A DNA stretch of 64,000 nucleotides, from positions 443,403-507,402 of the forward strand of contig NZ_JAHYSS010000001.1 in assembly GCF_019802255.1 (NCBI RefSeq), written 5' to 3'. The position numbers and the translations under genes are program-made. Every line of letters starts with the position of its first letter. The stretch's first letter is position 1. Positions 43,257 to 52,083 of the stretch are shown here, one piece after another. Source of the stretch: Pedobacter polysacchareus (GTDB taxonomy: Bacteria; Bacteroidota; Bacteroidia; Sphingobacteriales; Sphingobacteriaceae). The notes under the pieces were generated by a model. That model was not told where the DNA came from. It worked only from the letters and a program-made list of their open reading frames with translations, and made no database searches.

Positions 43257-43526
43257 ATGGCATTTTTAAAATTTATTGTAGTCACCTTTTTAGTACTGTA
43301 TCTCCTGCGCTTAATTTTGCGCCTGGTATTTCCTATGGTATTGAAAAGTATGTTTAGCAAGGTTCAGCGCCAGGCTGAAAACCAAGCCAGACAAGCTCAA
43401 GGCCAGGCCAGACAGCAAGACAGCAAGCCGGAGGGCGCGATTACCATCGATTATATGCCACCGCAAACTAAAGGTGGTAAAACAGATAAACTCGGAGATT
43501 TCGTAGATTACGAAGAAGTGAAATAA
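43257..43526 (+). CDS. DUF4834 family small membrane protein
   Basis: An 89-residue protein with an N-terminal hydrophobic helix (FLKFIVVTFLVLYLLRLILRLVFPMVL), a Gln/Arg-rich amphipathic stretch (RQAENQARQAQGQARQQ) and an acidic C terminus ending GDFVDYEEVK. This order is typical of the Bacteroidota DUF4834 family. Function unknown. It has its own promoter-like box and precedes the large YfhO-type protein gene by 86 bases. Confidence 0.82.
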   Translation: MAFLKFIVVTFLVLYLLRLILRLVFPMVLKSMFSKVQRQAENQARQAQGQARQQDSKPEGAITIDYMPPQTKGGKTDKLGDFVDYEEVK

Positions 43527-43576
43527 ACTATTTTAGGCTAATCGATAAATTTCCTTCCTAATCTGTATCAATTTTA

Positions 43577-43584
43577 TATTTTTG
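43577..43584 (+). promoter_or_regulatory. Promoter -7 box before the YfhO-type gene
   Basis: TATTTTTG matches TAnnTTTG and lies 28 bases before the ATG at 43613. No TTG is seen at the expected upstream distance. Confidence 0.35.
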
Positions 43585-43612
43585 GGGTTAGTTTAATCTT
43601 AAACAAACCTTA

Positions 43613-46093
43613 ATGAATAATTGGTTAAAAGCGAATGGCATCCACCTGGCCATCATTGGATTTTTTGTGATCATCTGTTTTGTCTATTTCAGTCCTGTTA
43701 TGCAAGGAAAAGCCCCTGCACAAAGTGACGTCATCCAGGCAAAAGCTACTGCTAAAGAAATTATGGATTACAAGGCTAAAGATGGCAAAGGCCCTCTTTG
43801 GACGAATCAAATGTTTGGCGGTATGCCTGCATATCAGATTTGGGTGCAGCACCCAATGAACGTAGGAACTTATGTGATCTCTACAATTAAAGCAGTTTTC
43901 CCTGACCCTGTAGATGCAGTATTGCTGTACCTGGTAGGTGCATACCTGCTGTTTTGCGTGCTTCGGGTAAACCCATGGCTCGCCGCAGCTGGCGCAATCG
44001 CATTCGCCTTTACCTCCTATAACTTTATTATTATCGCCGCCGGACACAGCAATAAAGCATTAGCCATTGCGTTTATTGCCCCGATTATTGCCGGCGTTAT
44101 CCTCACCCTAAGGGGTAAATATTGGCTGGGAGGAAGTTTAACCGCTTTATTCCTGGCGCTGGAAATCAGAGCCAACCACATCCAGATGACTTATTATCTG
44201 ATGATTGCGCTATTGATTTTCATCGGTATCGAAGTTTATCATGCTGTAAAAGAAAAGAAATTAGCTGCCTTTGGAAAGTCAATGACTTTCTTAGGACTGG
44301 CACTACTAGTCTCTTTAATGGTAAATGCTGGTAAACTCTGGACTACTTATGAATATGGTTTAGAGTCTAACCGAGGAAAATCTAACATCACTACCGATAG
44401 GTCAGAAGAGAAAAACGGCTTGTCAAAAGAGTACGCGTATGGATGGAGCCAGGGTGTAGGCGAAAGCTTAACCTTCCTGATTCCTAATCTTTATGGTGGT
44501 GCAACGAGCATCGATCATATCGTGAAACCAGAAAGTCACACCTATAAAGCATTACAAGCGGTAACCGGTGGAGATCCTACCCAGGCGATTCAGCAATTGG
44601 CCGGACAAATCGGTTTACAGCAATACTGGGGTGAAAAACCAGGTACTTCTGGCCCTTATTATTTCGGTGCCATCGTATGTTTCCTATTCGTTTTCGGTCT
44701 TCTAATCGTGAGAAGCAGATTAAAATGGTGGATCGTAGGTACTACAGTGCTATTTATGCTCCTTTCTTTCGGTAAAAATGCACCTTTCGTATCCGACTTG
44801 TTCTTTGAATATTTCCCAATGTACAACAAGTTCAGAGCAGTAGAATCTATTCTGGCTCTAGTTGGATTAATGGTGCCAATATTGGCCGTTCTAGCGATCA
44901 AAGAAGCACAAGAAAGTAGCTACGACCCGAAAAAACTAACTCAAAAATTAACAATCGCTGCGGGAATTACTGGTGGTCTTAGCTTACTGGTAGCCATTAT
45001 GCCTACCGCTTTCTTTAGCTTCACCTCTTCTATGCATCCTCAAATGCTGCAGGCATTGACGCAGATGCTGGACAATAACAGCGGTGTAGCACAAAGTATT
45101 ACCAATGCCCTAATCAGCGATCGTGCAGATATCGCACGCGCAGATGCCTTGCGTTCTTTAGTGTTCATCGCCATTGGTTATGCACTGGTATGGGCATTCA
45201 TCAATAAAAAACTGAACGCACAAACTGCCATCATTATCCTTGGTCTAGTAACCTTAACAGACCTTTGGCAGGTAGATCGCCGTTATTTAAACAACAGCAA
45301 CTTCGCCAGTAAAAGCGATTTAAACAACCATTTCCAGCCTCGTGATGTAGATACATTCATCATGTCGGATAAAGATCCTAACTATAGGGTGCTGGATCTG
45401 TCGATCTCTACATTCTCTGATGCGAGTGCTTCTCAATTCCATAAAACTATCGGTGGTTACCATGCCGCTAAACTGAAACGTTACCAGGAACTGATTGATA
45501 GCCAGCTTTCTAAAAGCGTGAATCAGGATGTGCTGGATATGTTGAACACGAAATATATCATCACTCAGGATCCAAAAAATGGCTCTTATAAAATGCAGCG
45601 CAATCCGACAGCCGCAGGGAACGCCTGGATCGTTCAGAATGTGCAGTTTGCCAAAGATGCCGATGAAGAAATGAAAGCAATCAGCAGCTTCGATCCTAAG
45701 AAAGAAGCGATTGTAGATGTACAATACAAACATTTAATCGATACTAAACGCCTGGGTGTAGACCCTTCCGCTTTCATTAAATTGGATAGCTACCACCCGG
45801 ATCACCTGGTATATTCTTACAGCGCACCAAGAGATGTAATCGCTGTGTTCTCCGAAATCTATTACGATAAAGGATGGAATATGTATGTGGATGGCGTTAA
45901 AAAACCTTACTTCAGAGCAGATTACGTACTTCGTGCGGCACAGCTGGAAGCAGGAAATCATAAAGTAGAATTTAAGTTTGAGCCGGTTTCTTACTATATG
46001 GGCGAAAACATCTCCTTAGTAGGTTCGATCTTATTGATTGCAGGTTTAGGTTTTGCCTTCTACTCGGAAAATAAAAAGAAAAAAGCAGCCTAA
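43613..46093 (+). CDS. YfhO-type multipass membrane protein
   Basis: Large membrane protein, 826 residues, with about a dozen hydrophobic helices in the first 550 residues and a soluble beta-rich C-terminal region before a final helix. It resembles YfhO/GT-C-like proteins: FGGMPAYQIW near 64 lies in the first extracytoplasmic loop, and KTIGGYHAAKLKRYQELID near 616 and IYYDKGWNMYVDGVKKPYFRADYVLRA near 750 are family motifs. Related proteins glycosylate teichoic acid or other polymers in Firmicutes; its role in Bacteroidota is open. A terminator follows. Confidence 0.85.
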   Translation: MNNWLKANGIHLAIIGFFVIICFVYFSPVMQGKAPAQSDVIQAKATAKEIMDYKAKDGKGPLWTNQMFGGMPAYQIWVQHPMNVGTYVISTIKAVFPDPVDAVLLYLVGAYLLFCVLRVNPWLAAAGAIAFAFTSYNFIIIAAGHSNKALAIAFIAPIIAGVILTLRGKYWLGGSLTALFLALEIRANHIQMTYYLMIALLIFIGIEVYHAVKEKKLAAFGKSMTFLGLALLVSLMVNAGKLWTTYEYGLESNRGKSNITTDRSEEKNGLSKEYAYGWSQGVGESLTFLIPNLYGGATSIDHIVKPESHTYKALQAVTGGDPTQAIQQLAGQIGLQQYWGEKPGTSGPYYFGAIVCFLFVFGLLIVRSRLKWWIVGTTVLFMLLSFGKNAPFVSDLFFEYFPMYNKFRAVESILALVGLMVPILAVLAIKEAQESSYDPKKLTQKLTIAAGITGGLSLLVAIMPTAFFSFTSSMHPQMLQALTQMLDNNSGVAQSITNALISDRADIARADALRSLVFIAIGYALVWAFINKKLNAQTAIIILGLVTLTDLWQVDRRYLNNSNFASKSDLNNHFQPRDVDTFIMSDKDPNYRVLDLSISTFSDASASQFHKTIGGYHAAKLKRYQELIDSQLSKSVNQDVLDMLNTKYIITQDPKNGSYKMQRNPTAAGNAWIVQNVQFAKDADEEMKAISSFDPKKEAIVDVQYKHLIDTKRLGVDPSAFIKLDSYHPDHLVYSYSAPRDVIAVFSEIYYDKGWNMYVDGVKKPYFRADYVLRAAQLEAGNHKVEFKFEPVSYYMGENISLVGSILLIAGLGFAFYSENKKKKAA

Positions 46094-46110
46094 CGCTTTT
46101 GAAATAAATA

Positions 46111-46146
46111 GAAAGGCCTGGAGTTGAAAAACCTCAGGCCTTTCTC
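46111..46146 (+). terminator. Terminator after the YfhO-type gene
   Basis: A nine-base stem pairs AAAGGCCTG at 46112-46120 with CAGGCCTTT at 46135-46143, ending in a short T-run. It lies 18 bases after the stop codon. Confidence 0.75.
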
Positions 46147-46312
46147 GTATAACAGGATTTTTTTACCCCTGCTTTATGTCCCGAATTTATGTGGCTTTAT
46201 CATTTTTAGAATCCTAACCAGATCACATGAAATACAACTTGCTTAATAAATAACGATTTCTTAACCTGTTGTTTATCTTAGTATTGCAGTTTTGTATCAT
46301 AAACTGTTAAAC

Positions 46313-46408
46313 ATGATGCAGGAATTGTTATTGATCATTTGTTTAGTCGTTGGGCTCGCTTTCTTTTTCAGCCCTTACGAACTCTGGCTGGAGGAAGATG
46401 ATGTCTAA
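46313..46408 (+). CDS. Possible 31-residue membrane micro-protein overlapping the next gene
   Basis: A small ORF beginning with two ATG codons encodes 31 residues: a hydrophobic helix (LLLIICLVVGLAFFFSP) followed by an acidic tail ending WLEEDDV. Its stop overlaps the start region of the downstream phosphoesterase gene by 8 to 11 bases, an arrangement typical of translational coupling. The helix-plus-charged-tail design is what a real single-pass micro-protein would show. There is no family I recognise and no strong ribosome-binding site, so it remains a candidate. Confidence 0.5.
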   Translation: MMQELLLIICLVVGLAFFFSPYELWLEEDDV

Positions 46409-47252
46409 AAGAGCAGTGGATATCGTAGTCATCTCCGACATTCACCTTGGAACCTATGGCTGCCACGCCAAAGAACTCTTAAAATACCTGAAAAGTATCA
46501 AGCCCAATCAGATTATCCTCAATGGTGATATCATTGACATCTGGCAATTTAGCAAGCGCTACTGGCCGGAAACACACATGAAGGTGTTGCGTAAGCTCAT
46601 GAAATTTGTGGTAGAAGGCGTTCCGGTATATTACCTGACCGGCAACCATGATGAGCTGCTGCGCAAGTTTGCCGACATACACATGGGTGCTTTCCACCTC
46701 CAAAATAAGCTGGTTCTAGAGCTGGACGGTAAAAAAGCATGGTTCTTTCATGGCGATATTTTCGATGTGACCATGCAGCATTCCAAATGGCTGGCAAAAT
46801 TAGGTGCTGTCGGTTACGATTCCCTCATTCTCATCAACAGCCTTGCCAATTGGTTCCTCGGACTTTTCGGAAAAGAGAAAATGAGCTTCTCCAAAAAAAT
46901 TAAAGCAGCCTTTAAAGATGCTGTTAAATTCATCAATAGCTTTGAAAATACAGCCGCAGATCTCGCCATCGAAAACGGCTATCAATATGTAGTCTGCGGA
47001 CACATCCACCAACCTGAAATGAGAACCATTGCCAATGAATCCGGTGAAGTATTGTACTTAAACAGTGGAGATTGGGTGGAAAACCTGACCGCCCTGGAAT
47101 ACCAGGATAAAGCATGGAAGATTTTCAAATATGACCCTAAAGACTTTGAAAAAGAAGAACTCGAAGAGGGCGAATTGTCCGATAGCGAAGACCTTCACAG
47201 CAAACTGGATATCAATGTGCTGCTGCAAAAGATTAAATTAGAAATTGTCTAA
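46401..47252 (+). CDS. LpxH-like metallophosphoesterase
   Basis: Predicted dinuclear-metal phosphoesterase resembling UDP-2,3-diacylglucosamine diphosphatase, a lipid A pathway enzyme. The 283-residue protein shows all five metal-site blocks: VISDIHLG near 9, NGDIIDIW near 38, TGNHDE near 75, FFHGDIFD near 115 and CGHIHQPE near 200. ATG codons at 46398 and 46401 are both possible. The micro-protein ORF ends across this start. Members of this group vary in substrate, so lpxH is not assigned. The glycosyltransferase gene follows 29 bases later. Confidence 0.85.
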   Translation: MSKRAVDIVVISDIHLGTYGCHAKELLKYLKSIKPNQIILNGDIIDIWQFSKRYWPETHMKVLRKLMKFVVEGVPVYYLTGNHDELLRKFADIHMGAFHLQNKLVLELDGKKAWFFHGDIFDVTMQHSKWLAKLGAVGYDSLILINSLANWFLGLFGKEKMSFSKKIKAAFKDAVKFINSFENTAADLAIENGYQYVVCGHIHQPEMRTIANESGEVLYLNSGDWVENLTALEYQDKAWKIFKYDPKDFEKEELEEGELSDSEDLHSKLDINVLLQKIKLEIV

Positions 47253-47281
47253 AGCGTAAAAATTGTAGATATTCGGTGCGG

Positions 47282-48268
47282 ATGAAAATACTATACGCTA
47301 TTCAGGGTACAGGAAACGGACATATTAGCAGAGCAAGGGAAATCGTTCCACTATTGCAGCAATATGGAGACGTAGATTTACTGATCAGCGGTACCCAGGC
47401 AGATGTTCAATTGGTACAGAAAGTCAAGTACCAGCTTCATGGATTCAGTTTTGTTTTTGGGAAAAAAGGGGGCGTAAACCACTATGAAACCTGGAAAACG
47501 ATGAACCTTCCACGTTTTGTGAAAGACATGAAGACCATTCCCTTAAAAGATTACAACCTGATCCTGAATGATTTTGAGCCGGTAACAGCATGGGCTTGCC
47601 GCATGCAGGGAGTGGAAAGCGTAGGCTTAAGTCACCAGGCCTCTTTTCAATCCAGAAAAGTACCAAAACCCATTAGTATAGACTGGGCACAGCTGGTAAT
47701 GAAGTATTATGCACCAGCCACGCATTATGTAGGTTTCCATTTTGAACGATACGACGATTTTATTTATACCCCGGTCATCCGTTCGGAAATCCGCAATATG
47801 AAGGTCAGTAATCTTGGCCATTATACGGTTTACCTGCCTGCAATCGACGATAAATACCTGGTGCCTATTCTTAAGCAGATTCCCCAGGTGAAATGGCAGG
47901 TGTTTTCTAAACACACCAGACTCAGCTATATCGATGGCAACGTAGAAGTCTGTCCGATCAATAACGAGCTGTTCAATACAAGCCTGGCCTCCTGCGAAGG
48001 ATTGTTTACCGGTGGGGGCTTTGAAGGCCCTGCAGAAGCACTATTCCTGGGAAAAAAGCTGCTGGTAGCCCCGATGAAATTTCAGTACGAACAGCAGTGT
48101 AATGCCTTCGCATTGAAGAAATTCGGCCTCCCTGTAATCTGGGCAAGTAATAAGAACTGGCTGCCCATCATCAAGAACTGGGTGCAGAACCCTCAGGAAC
48201 ACCAGTTCCAGTTCCCTGACGAAACCGCTGCGGTAATTGAGAAAGTAGTGAAGGATTTTGCCAGATAA
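47282..48268 (+). CDS. MurG-like glycosyltransferase family protein
   Basis: GT-B type sugar transferase of 328 residues. The N terminus MKILYAIQGTGNGHISRAREIVPLL matches the glycine-rich loop of MurG-like and LPS GlcNAc-transferase-like proteins. The donor-side segment is CEGLFTGGGFEGPAEALFLGKKLLVAPMKFQYEQQCNA near 240, where UDP-sugar binding is expected. I use the ATG at 47282 in place of a GTG six bases earlier. Substrate unknown; the preceding LpxH-like gene hints at lipid A or glycolipid work. Confidence 0.85.
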   Translation: MKILYAIQGTGNGHISRAREIVPLLQQYGDVDLLISGTQADVQLVQKVKYQLHGFSFVFGKKGGVNHYETWKTMNLPRFVKDMKTIPLKDYNLILNDFEPVTAWACRMQGVESVGLSHQASFQSRKVPKPISIDWAQLVMKYYAPATHYVGFHFERYDDFIYTPVIRSEIRNMKVSNLGHYTVYLPAIDDKYLVPILKQIPQVKWQVFSKHTRLSYIDGNVEVCPINNELFNTSLASCEGLFTGGGFEGPAEALFLGKKLLVAPMKFQYEQQCNAFALKKFGLPVIWASNKNWLPIIKNWVQNPQEHQFQFPDETAAVIEKVVKDFAR

Positions 48269-48297
48269 TTTGCTTTACTTTGCCTTAATATACAGGC

Positions 48298-49278
48298 ATG
48301 ATCAATCAATTTAGAAATTTAAACCCTATAAACCTGCTCCTGTTATTCGCATATACTTTTTTTATGCGCATGGCGATTTTTGCAGACCCGCCAGAACACC
48401 TGAATTTTGAATTCCTGGAACCTTATACCAAGTTTTTTATTCAGATTCCGGTTCAAAATAGCTTTTCGCCAATAGGAAACGCTTTTTTTGCTGCGATCAT
48501 CATCTATGTTCAGGCGATTTTATTCAATAGGGTAGTCAATAATCATGGTTTATTAAACAAGCCGAATTTCCTGCCTGCCTTGATGTATGTGACTGCTTCA
48601 GGTCTGTTCATGCCCTTTCTGGTACTGAGCCCAACCTTAATCTGTAACTTTCTACTGATTTGGATCATGGACAAATTGCTAAAAGTGGGCAAGTCCTCCA
48701 ATGCCTTGATGATCATGTTTGACATAGGCATGCTGATCGCAATCGGTACCCTGATTTACTTCCCTTTTATTGTGATGCTGGTCATGATCTGGTTCACACT
48801 CTTATTATACCGTTCCTTTAACGGTAAGGAGTGGATTGCCGGTCTGGTTGGCTTTTTAACCATATTTTTCTTCGTCTGGGTCTTCTATTACTGGAACGAT
48901 AGCCTCTCGATGTTTTACAAGATCTGGCTGCCATTGGGCAATAAATTCCCTTCGGTATTCAAAATCAATTACAACGATTACCTGGTACTGGTGCCGGTTT
49001 TGGTGATGATGGTATTGGCGATGATCCAGCTGCGGGAAAACTTTTTCAGGAGCTTTATCAGCACCAGAAAGGCCTTTCAGATGCTGTTCATCATGTTCGT
49101 GGTGGCCATCCTCAGCTTTTATATGAAACCGGATTTCAGACTTTACCATTTCCTGCTCTGCGTGCCGCCAGGATCGGTATTACTTGCCTATTATTTTTCT
49201 AATGCCAAAAAGCGCTGGTTTTATGAGAGTTTATTCTTAATCCTGGTTGTAGCAATCCAGTACTTTTTGTTTGTTTAA
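48298..49278 (+). CDS. DUF6427 family multipass membrane protein
   Basis: Integral membrane protein of unknown function, 326 residues, with about eight hydrophobic helices. NPINLLLLFAYTFFMRM near 9 and FNRVVNNHGLLNKPNFLPALMYV near 76 are recognisable in this Bacteroidota family, as is YFPFIVMLVMIWFTLLLYRSFNGKEW near 160. No catalytic motif stands out. It lies 29 bases after the glycosyltransferase gene and is followed by the promoter of coaX. Confidence 0.75.
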   Translation: MINQFRNLNPINLLLLFAYTFFMRMAIFADPPEHLNFEFLEPYTKFFIQIPVQNSFSPIGNAFFAAIIIYVQAILFNRVVNNHGLLNKPNFLPALMYVTASGLFMPFLVLSPTLICNFLLIWIMDKLLKVGKSSNALMIMFDIGMLIAIGTLIYFPFIVMLVMIWFTLLLYRSFNGKEWIAGLVGFLTIFFFVWVFYYWNDSLSMFYKIWLPLGNKFPSVFKINYNDYLVLVPVLVMMVLAMIQLRENFFRSFISTRKAFQMLFIMFVVAILSFYMKPDFRLYHFLLCVPPGSVLLAYYFSNAKKRWFYESLFLILVVAIQYFLFV

Positions 49279-49300
49279 CTTTTTTTAACAATTTGGTCCC

Positions 49301-49329
49301 TTGAAACTTGCTAAAGATTAATAGCTTTG
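49301..49329 (+). promoter_or_regulatory. Promoter of coaX
   Basis: TTG at 49301-49303, an 18-base spacer, then TAGCTTTG at 49322-49329 fit the Bacteroidota promoter consensus. The coaX ATG at 49347 follows 17 bases beyond the box. Confidence 0.6.
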
Positions 49330-49346
49330 TGCCATGAGGGTTGGAG

Positions 49347-50102
49347 ATGCATAATCTTGTTATTGATATCGGTAATACAAACAGTAAAATTGCTGTTTTG
49401 GAAGACAGAGCGATTGTTCATACCCAGGCATTTAAACAGCTTGATCCGGAGGTATTGATGGATTTGATCGAGAAATACCAGGTCACCTGCGCTACCATCT
49501 CCAGTGTCGGACCAGAATTAGAAGAGGTAATCGCCCTATTGAAAAATAATACGGTTTACATCCCTTTTTCGACTGCTGTAAATACCGGAATAAAGAATTA
49601 TTATCAAACATTAGCCACACTGGGACTGGATCGATGGGCAAAAATTATTGCGGCGAACCATTACTATAAAGGCAAAAATTGTTTTATAATAGACGCAGGA
49701 ACCTGTATTACCTACGACCTCCTGAATGCCCAAAGTGAATATTTTGGAGGCAGCATCAGCTTAGGGATAGACATGCGCTTCCAGGCATTAAACCATTATA
49801 CCGGGCGTTTGCCATTGGTAACATGGGACCGGGAAGCAGGAACAGTGCCGGATGGTACTGATACCACCACCGCCATTCAAAATGGGGTTTTACAAGGCGT
49901 AATTAACGAAGTGGAGGGCTTTATCGCTCAACAGAATAATAAAAATAATGACCTTACGGTACTGATAACAGGAGGTAATGCTGCATTTTTGCTGAAACAA
50001 TTAAAAAACAGCATCTTTGCGCCTCAAATTATTCACGATCCGTATTTGGTGATAAAAGGATTAAATGAAGTCATTGCTTTCGAATATGTACAAAAAAATT
50101 AA
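49347..50102 (+). CDS. coaX: Type III pantothenate kinase
   Basis: Phosphorylates pantothenate, the first step of coenzyme A synthesis. The 251-residue protein begins NLVIDIGNTNSKIAVL, the phosphate-binding motif of the family, and has LGLDRWAKIIAANHYY near 94, CFIIDAGTCITYDLL near 113 and GGSISLGIDMRFQAL near 130. The start at 49347 is preferred over a TTG at 49341 since it aligns with the family N terminus. Its 3' end overlaps the next gene by 17 bases. Confidence 0.94.
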   Translation: MHNLVIDIGNTNSKIAVLEDRAIVHTQAFKQLDPEVLMDLIEKYQVTCATISSVGPELEEVIALLKNNTVYIPFSTAVNTGIKNYYQTLATLGLDRWAKIIAANHYYKGKNCFIIDAGTCITYDLLNAQSEYFGGSISLGIDMRFQALNHYTGRLPLVTWDREAGTVPDGTDTTTAIQNGVLQGVINEVEGFIAQQNNKNNDLTVLITGGNAAFLLKQLKNSIFAPQIIHDPYLVIKGLNEVIAFEYVQKN

Positions 50103-51375
50103 TTATATAGCAGCAGTATTGGTGTTGTTTACCGGCATCACTGCCCAGGCACAGGTTACCTCGCAATCTCCATATTCCAGATATGGTCTTGGGAATGTGA
50201 AAGAATTGGTGCTTCCTCAGTTAAGAGCGATGGGTGGAATTTCTGCCGGTGTATATAAACCAAATGGTTACAACAATATCAATATGCAGAATCCAGCTTC
50301 TTATGCTGGAATTTCAATGACTACTGCTGATATGGGCCTATCCGGTACCTTTACTAAATTGAGCGCAGGTAGCCTTTCTGAAAAAGACTTTAACGGCTCT
50401 TTAAATCACATCGCCTTCGCATTCCCGCTGATTCAAGGAAAAACAGGCTTGAGTTTTGGTTTAATGCCATATACGCAAGTGGGTTACGATTATCAGACCG
50501 TGACTAAAGTGGATACCTCCAATGCCATCAATAGATTTACAGGTCAAGGCGGTCTTTCTAAAGCTTATTTAGGTATTGGTCAGGCAATTGGCGATAATTT
50601 CAGAATTGGTGCCAATGTGGAATATATCTTCGGTGATGTAGAAAATAGCAGTTCTTACGAATTGCAGAGAATCAATGCATTATATACCAGAATTCAGGAT
50701 AAAAATAGCGTTGGCGGTGTAAGTTTCTCTTACGGTGCTCAATATGAAATTAAATTAGGCGGTAAAAAGAGAATTACCTTAGGGTACTCCGGATCTGCTT
50801 CCTCTAACATCAATTCTACCAAAACTTACGTCGCTTCTCAGTTCATCAGAACGGCTACAGGTGAAGATACCGGTGTTGCAGATACCACTACCTTCATTGA
50901 TGGCGGAAAATCAAGCTTGAAACTTCCACTAACCCATAACTTTGGATTTACTGTTCAAAAAGACAATAAATGGTTGATCGGTGCCGATTATAGAATGGGT
51001 GGCTGGAAAAAATTAACAATTGGTGGTGTAAATCAAGGCTTACAAGACAGCTGGGGTTTCTCGGCAGGTGGTCAGTTCACTCCTGATATTACTTCAATCA
51101 ACAATTATTTCGACCGTATAGATTACCGTGTAGGTTATACTTACGATAAAACATACATCCAGAGAGATGGTCAGGACATCAAACAACAAGCCATCACGTT
51201 CGGCCTGGGCTTACCGCTGGCTTCCAGCAGATACTCAATTTATAAAATGAACTTCACTACGGAAATCGGAAAAAGAGGTACTTTAATGAATGGATTGGTA
51301 AAAGAAAATTATATCAATTTCCATCTTGCATTTACACTTAATGATACCTGGTTCATTAAAAACAAGCTTTATTAA
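50086..51375 (+). CDS. Outer-membrane beta-barrel protein, unassigned
   Basis: Predicted outer-membrane protein, 429 residues. The signal peptide is MYKKINYIAAVLVLFTGITAQAQ, and the body is rich in alternating beta-strands with Gly, Tyr and Asn, as in porin-like barrels: SPYSRYGLGNVKELVLPQLRAMGGISAG near 30, SYGAQYEIKLGGKKRITLGYSG near 220 and FTPDITSINNYFDRIDYRVGY near 340. It ends in a hydrophobic/aromatic strand (AFTLNDTWFIKNKLY). The start overlaps the coaX end by 17 bases, and lptC follows seven bases later. It may serve LPS or lipid export with LptC, but that is inferred from position. Confidence 0.78.
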   Translation: MYKKINYIAAVLVLFTGITAQAQVTSQSPYSRYGLGNVKELVLPQLRAMGGISAGVYKPNGYNNINMQNPASYAGISMTTADMGLSGTFTKLSAGSLSEKDFNGSLNHIAFAFPLIQGKTGLSFGLMPYTQVGYDYQTVTKVDTSNAINRFTGQGGLSKAYLGIGQAIGDNFRIGANVEYIFGDVENSSSYELQRINALYTRIQDKNSVGGVSFSYGAQYEIKLGGKKRITLGYSGSASSNINSTKTYVASQFIRTATGEDTGVADTTTFIDGGKSSLKLPLTHNFGFTVQKDNKWLIGADYRMGGWKKLTIGGVNQGLQDSWGFSAGGQFTPDITSINNYFDRIDYRVGYTYDKTYIQRDGQDIKQQAITFGLGLPLASSRYSIYKMNFTTEIGKRGTLMNGLVKENYINFHLAFTLNDTWFIKNKLY

Positions 51376-51382
51376 GCGAGGT

Positions 51383-51955
51383 ATGAAATCCTTAAGCATG
51401 CCCACTGGTTTGGCTATATTGTGCTTATTCCAGCTTTGCTTGAGCTCCTGTGGGGAAGACGACTTGAAAAAAGCAGCCCCACTTTCAAAAAAAGACCTGG
51501 TGCTCAACCGCGATCGTACCATTGATGTGGAGATCACTTATAGTGACTCCTCCAAAGTGAAAGGGATCGGTAAGGCACCCATCATGGATAAAATCACCCC
51601 CAAAAGCGGCGCTACCTATCAGGAGATGCCTAAAGGAGTGAAAATAAACTTCATGAACGACAGCCTCAAGGTGAAAGGCTCCATCACTTCCGATTATGCC
51701 ATCTCCAAAGACACCGAAAAACTCGTGATCTTTAAACGAAATGTGGTCGTTGTAGACGAACAGCTGACTTTCAATACCGAAGAATTAACCTGGGATCAAA
51801 ATAAAAAGATGTTTTACTCGCCGCAAGGTGTCATCACGAAACCCGATGGTACAGTAATCAATGCCATAAACTTTAGCGCAAAGCAGGATTTCAGCGTTTT
51901 CAACTTCGAACAGGGATTTGGGGAGACTTATGTAGACAAAAATTTCGGCGAATAA
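51383..51955 (+). CDS. lptC: LPS export protein LptC
   Basis: Periplasmic bridge component that passes lipopolysaccharide from the LptBFG transporter toward LptA. The chosen start at 51383 gives 190 residues with a lipobox LSSC (Cys23), so this form is a lipoprotein, as in many Bacteroidota. The LptC fold is seen as ITPKSGATYQEMPKGVKINFMNDSLKVKGSITSDYAISKDTEKL and KLVIFKRNVVVVDEQLTFNTEELTWDQNKKMFYS, a run of short beta-strands. The gene is followed by the PPIase gene, and the upstream barrel gene ends seven bases earlier. Confidence 0.85.
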   Translation: MKSLSMPTGLAILCLFQLCLSSCGEDDLKKAAPLSKKDLVLNRDRTIDVEITYSDSSKVKGIGKAPIMDKITPKSGATYQEMPKGVKINFMNDSLKVKGSITSDYAISKDTEKLVIFKRNVVVVDEQLTFNTEELTWDQNKKMFYSPQGVITKPDGTVINAINFSAKQDFSVFNFEQGFGETYVDKNFGE

Positions 51956-52041
51956 TCAGCGGTTTTAAAAGCGCATATTTCCTTAATTTTTAAATACTTA
52001 ATCAAAAACAATTTTATATTTTCTTTTTTTCCCAAAAGTTG

Positions 52042-52049
52042 TATCTTGC
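52042..52049 (+). promoter_or_regulatory. Weak promoter-like box before the PPIase gene
   Basis: TATCTTGC differs from TAnnTTTG at two positions and lies 34 bases before the ATG at 52084. No -33 TTG is seen. It is followed by GCGCC as in the typA promoter. Confidence 0.25.
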
Positions 52050-52083
52050 GCCCTCTTAAAAAGGATTTATAAATAAGAATATT

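Noticed and set aside
43625..44047. 140-codon minus-strand ORF inside the YfhO-type gene
   Set aside because: It lies wholly within a long, well-supported plus-strand gene and its sequence is low in family-like features and rich in cysteines by codon reversal.
46260..46312. Promoter-like TAGTATTG before the micro-protein ORF
   Set aside because: The -7 box deviates from TAnnTTTG and there is no properly spaced TTG.
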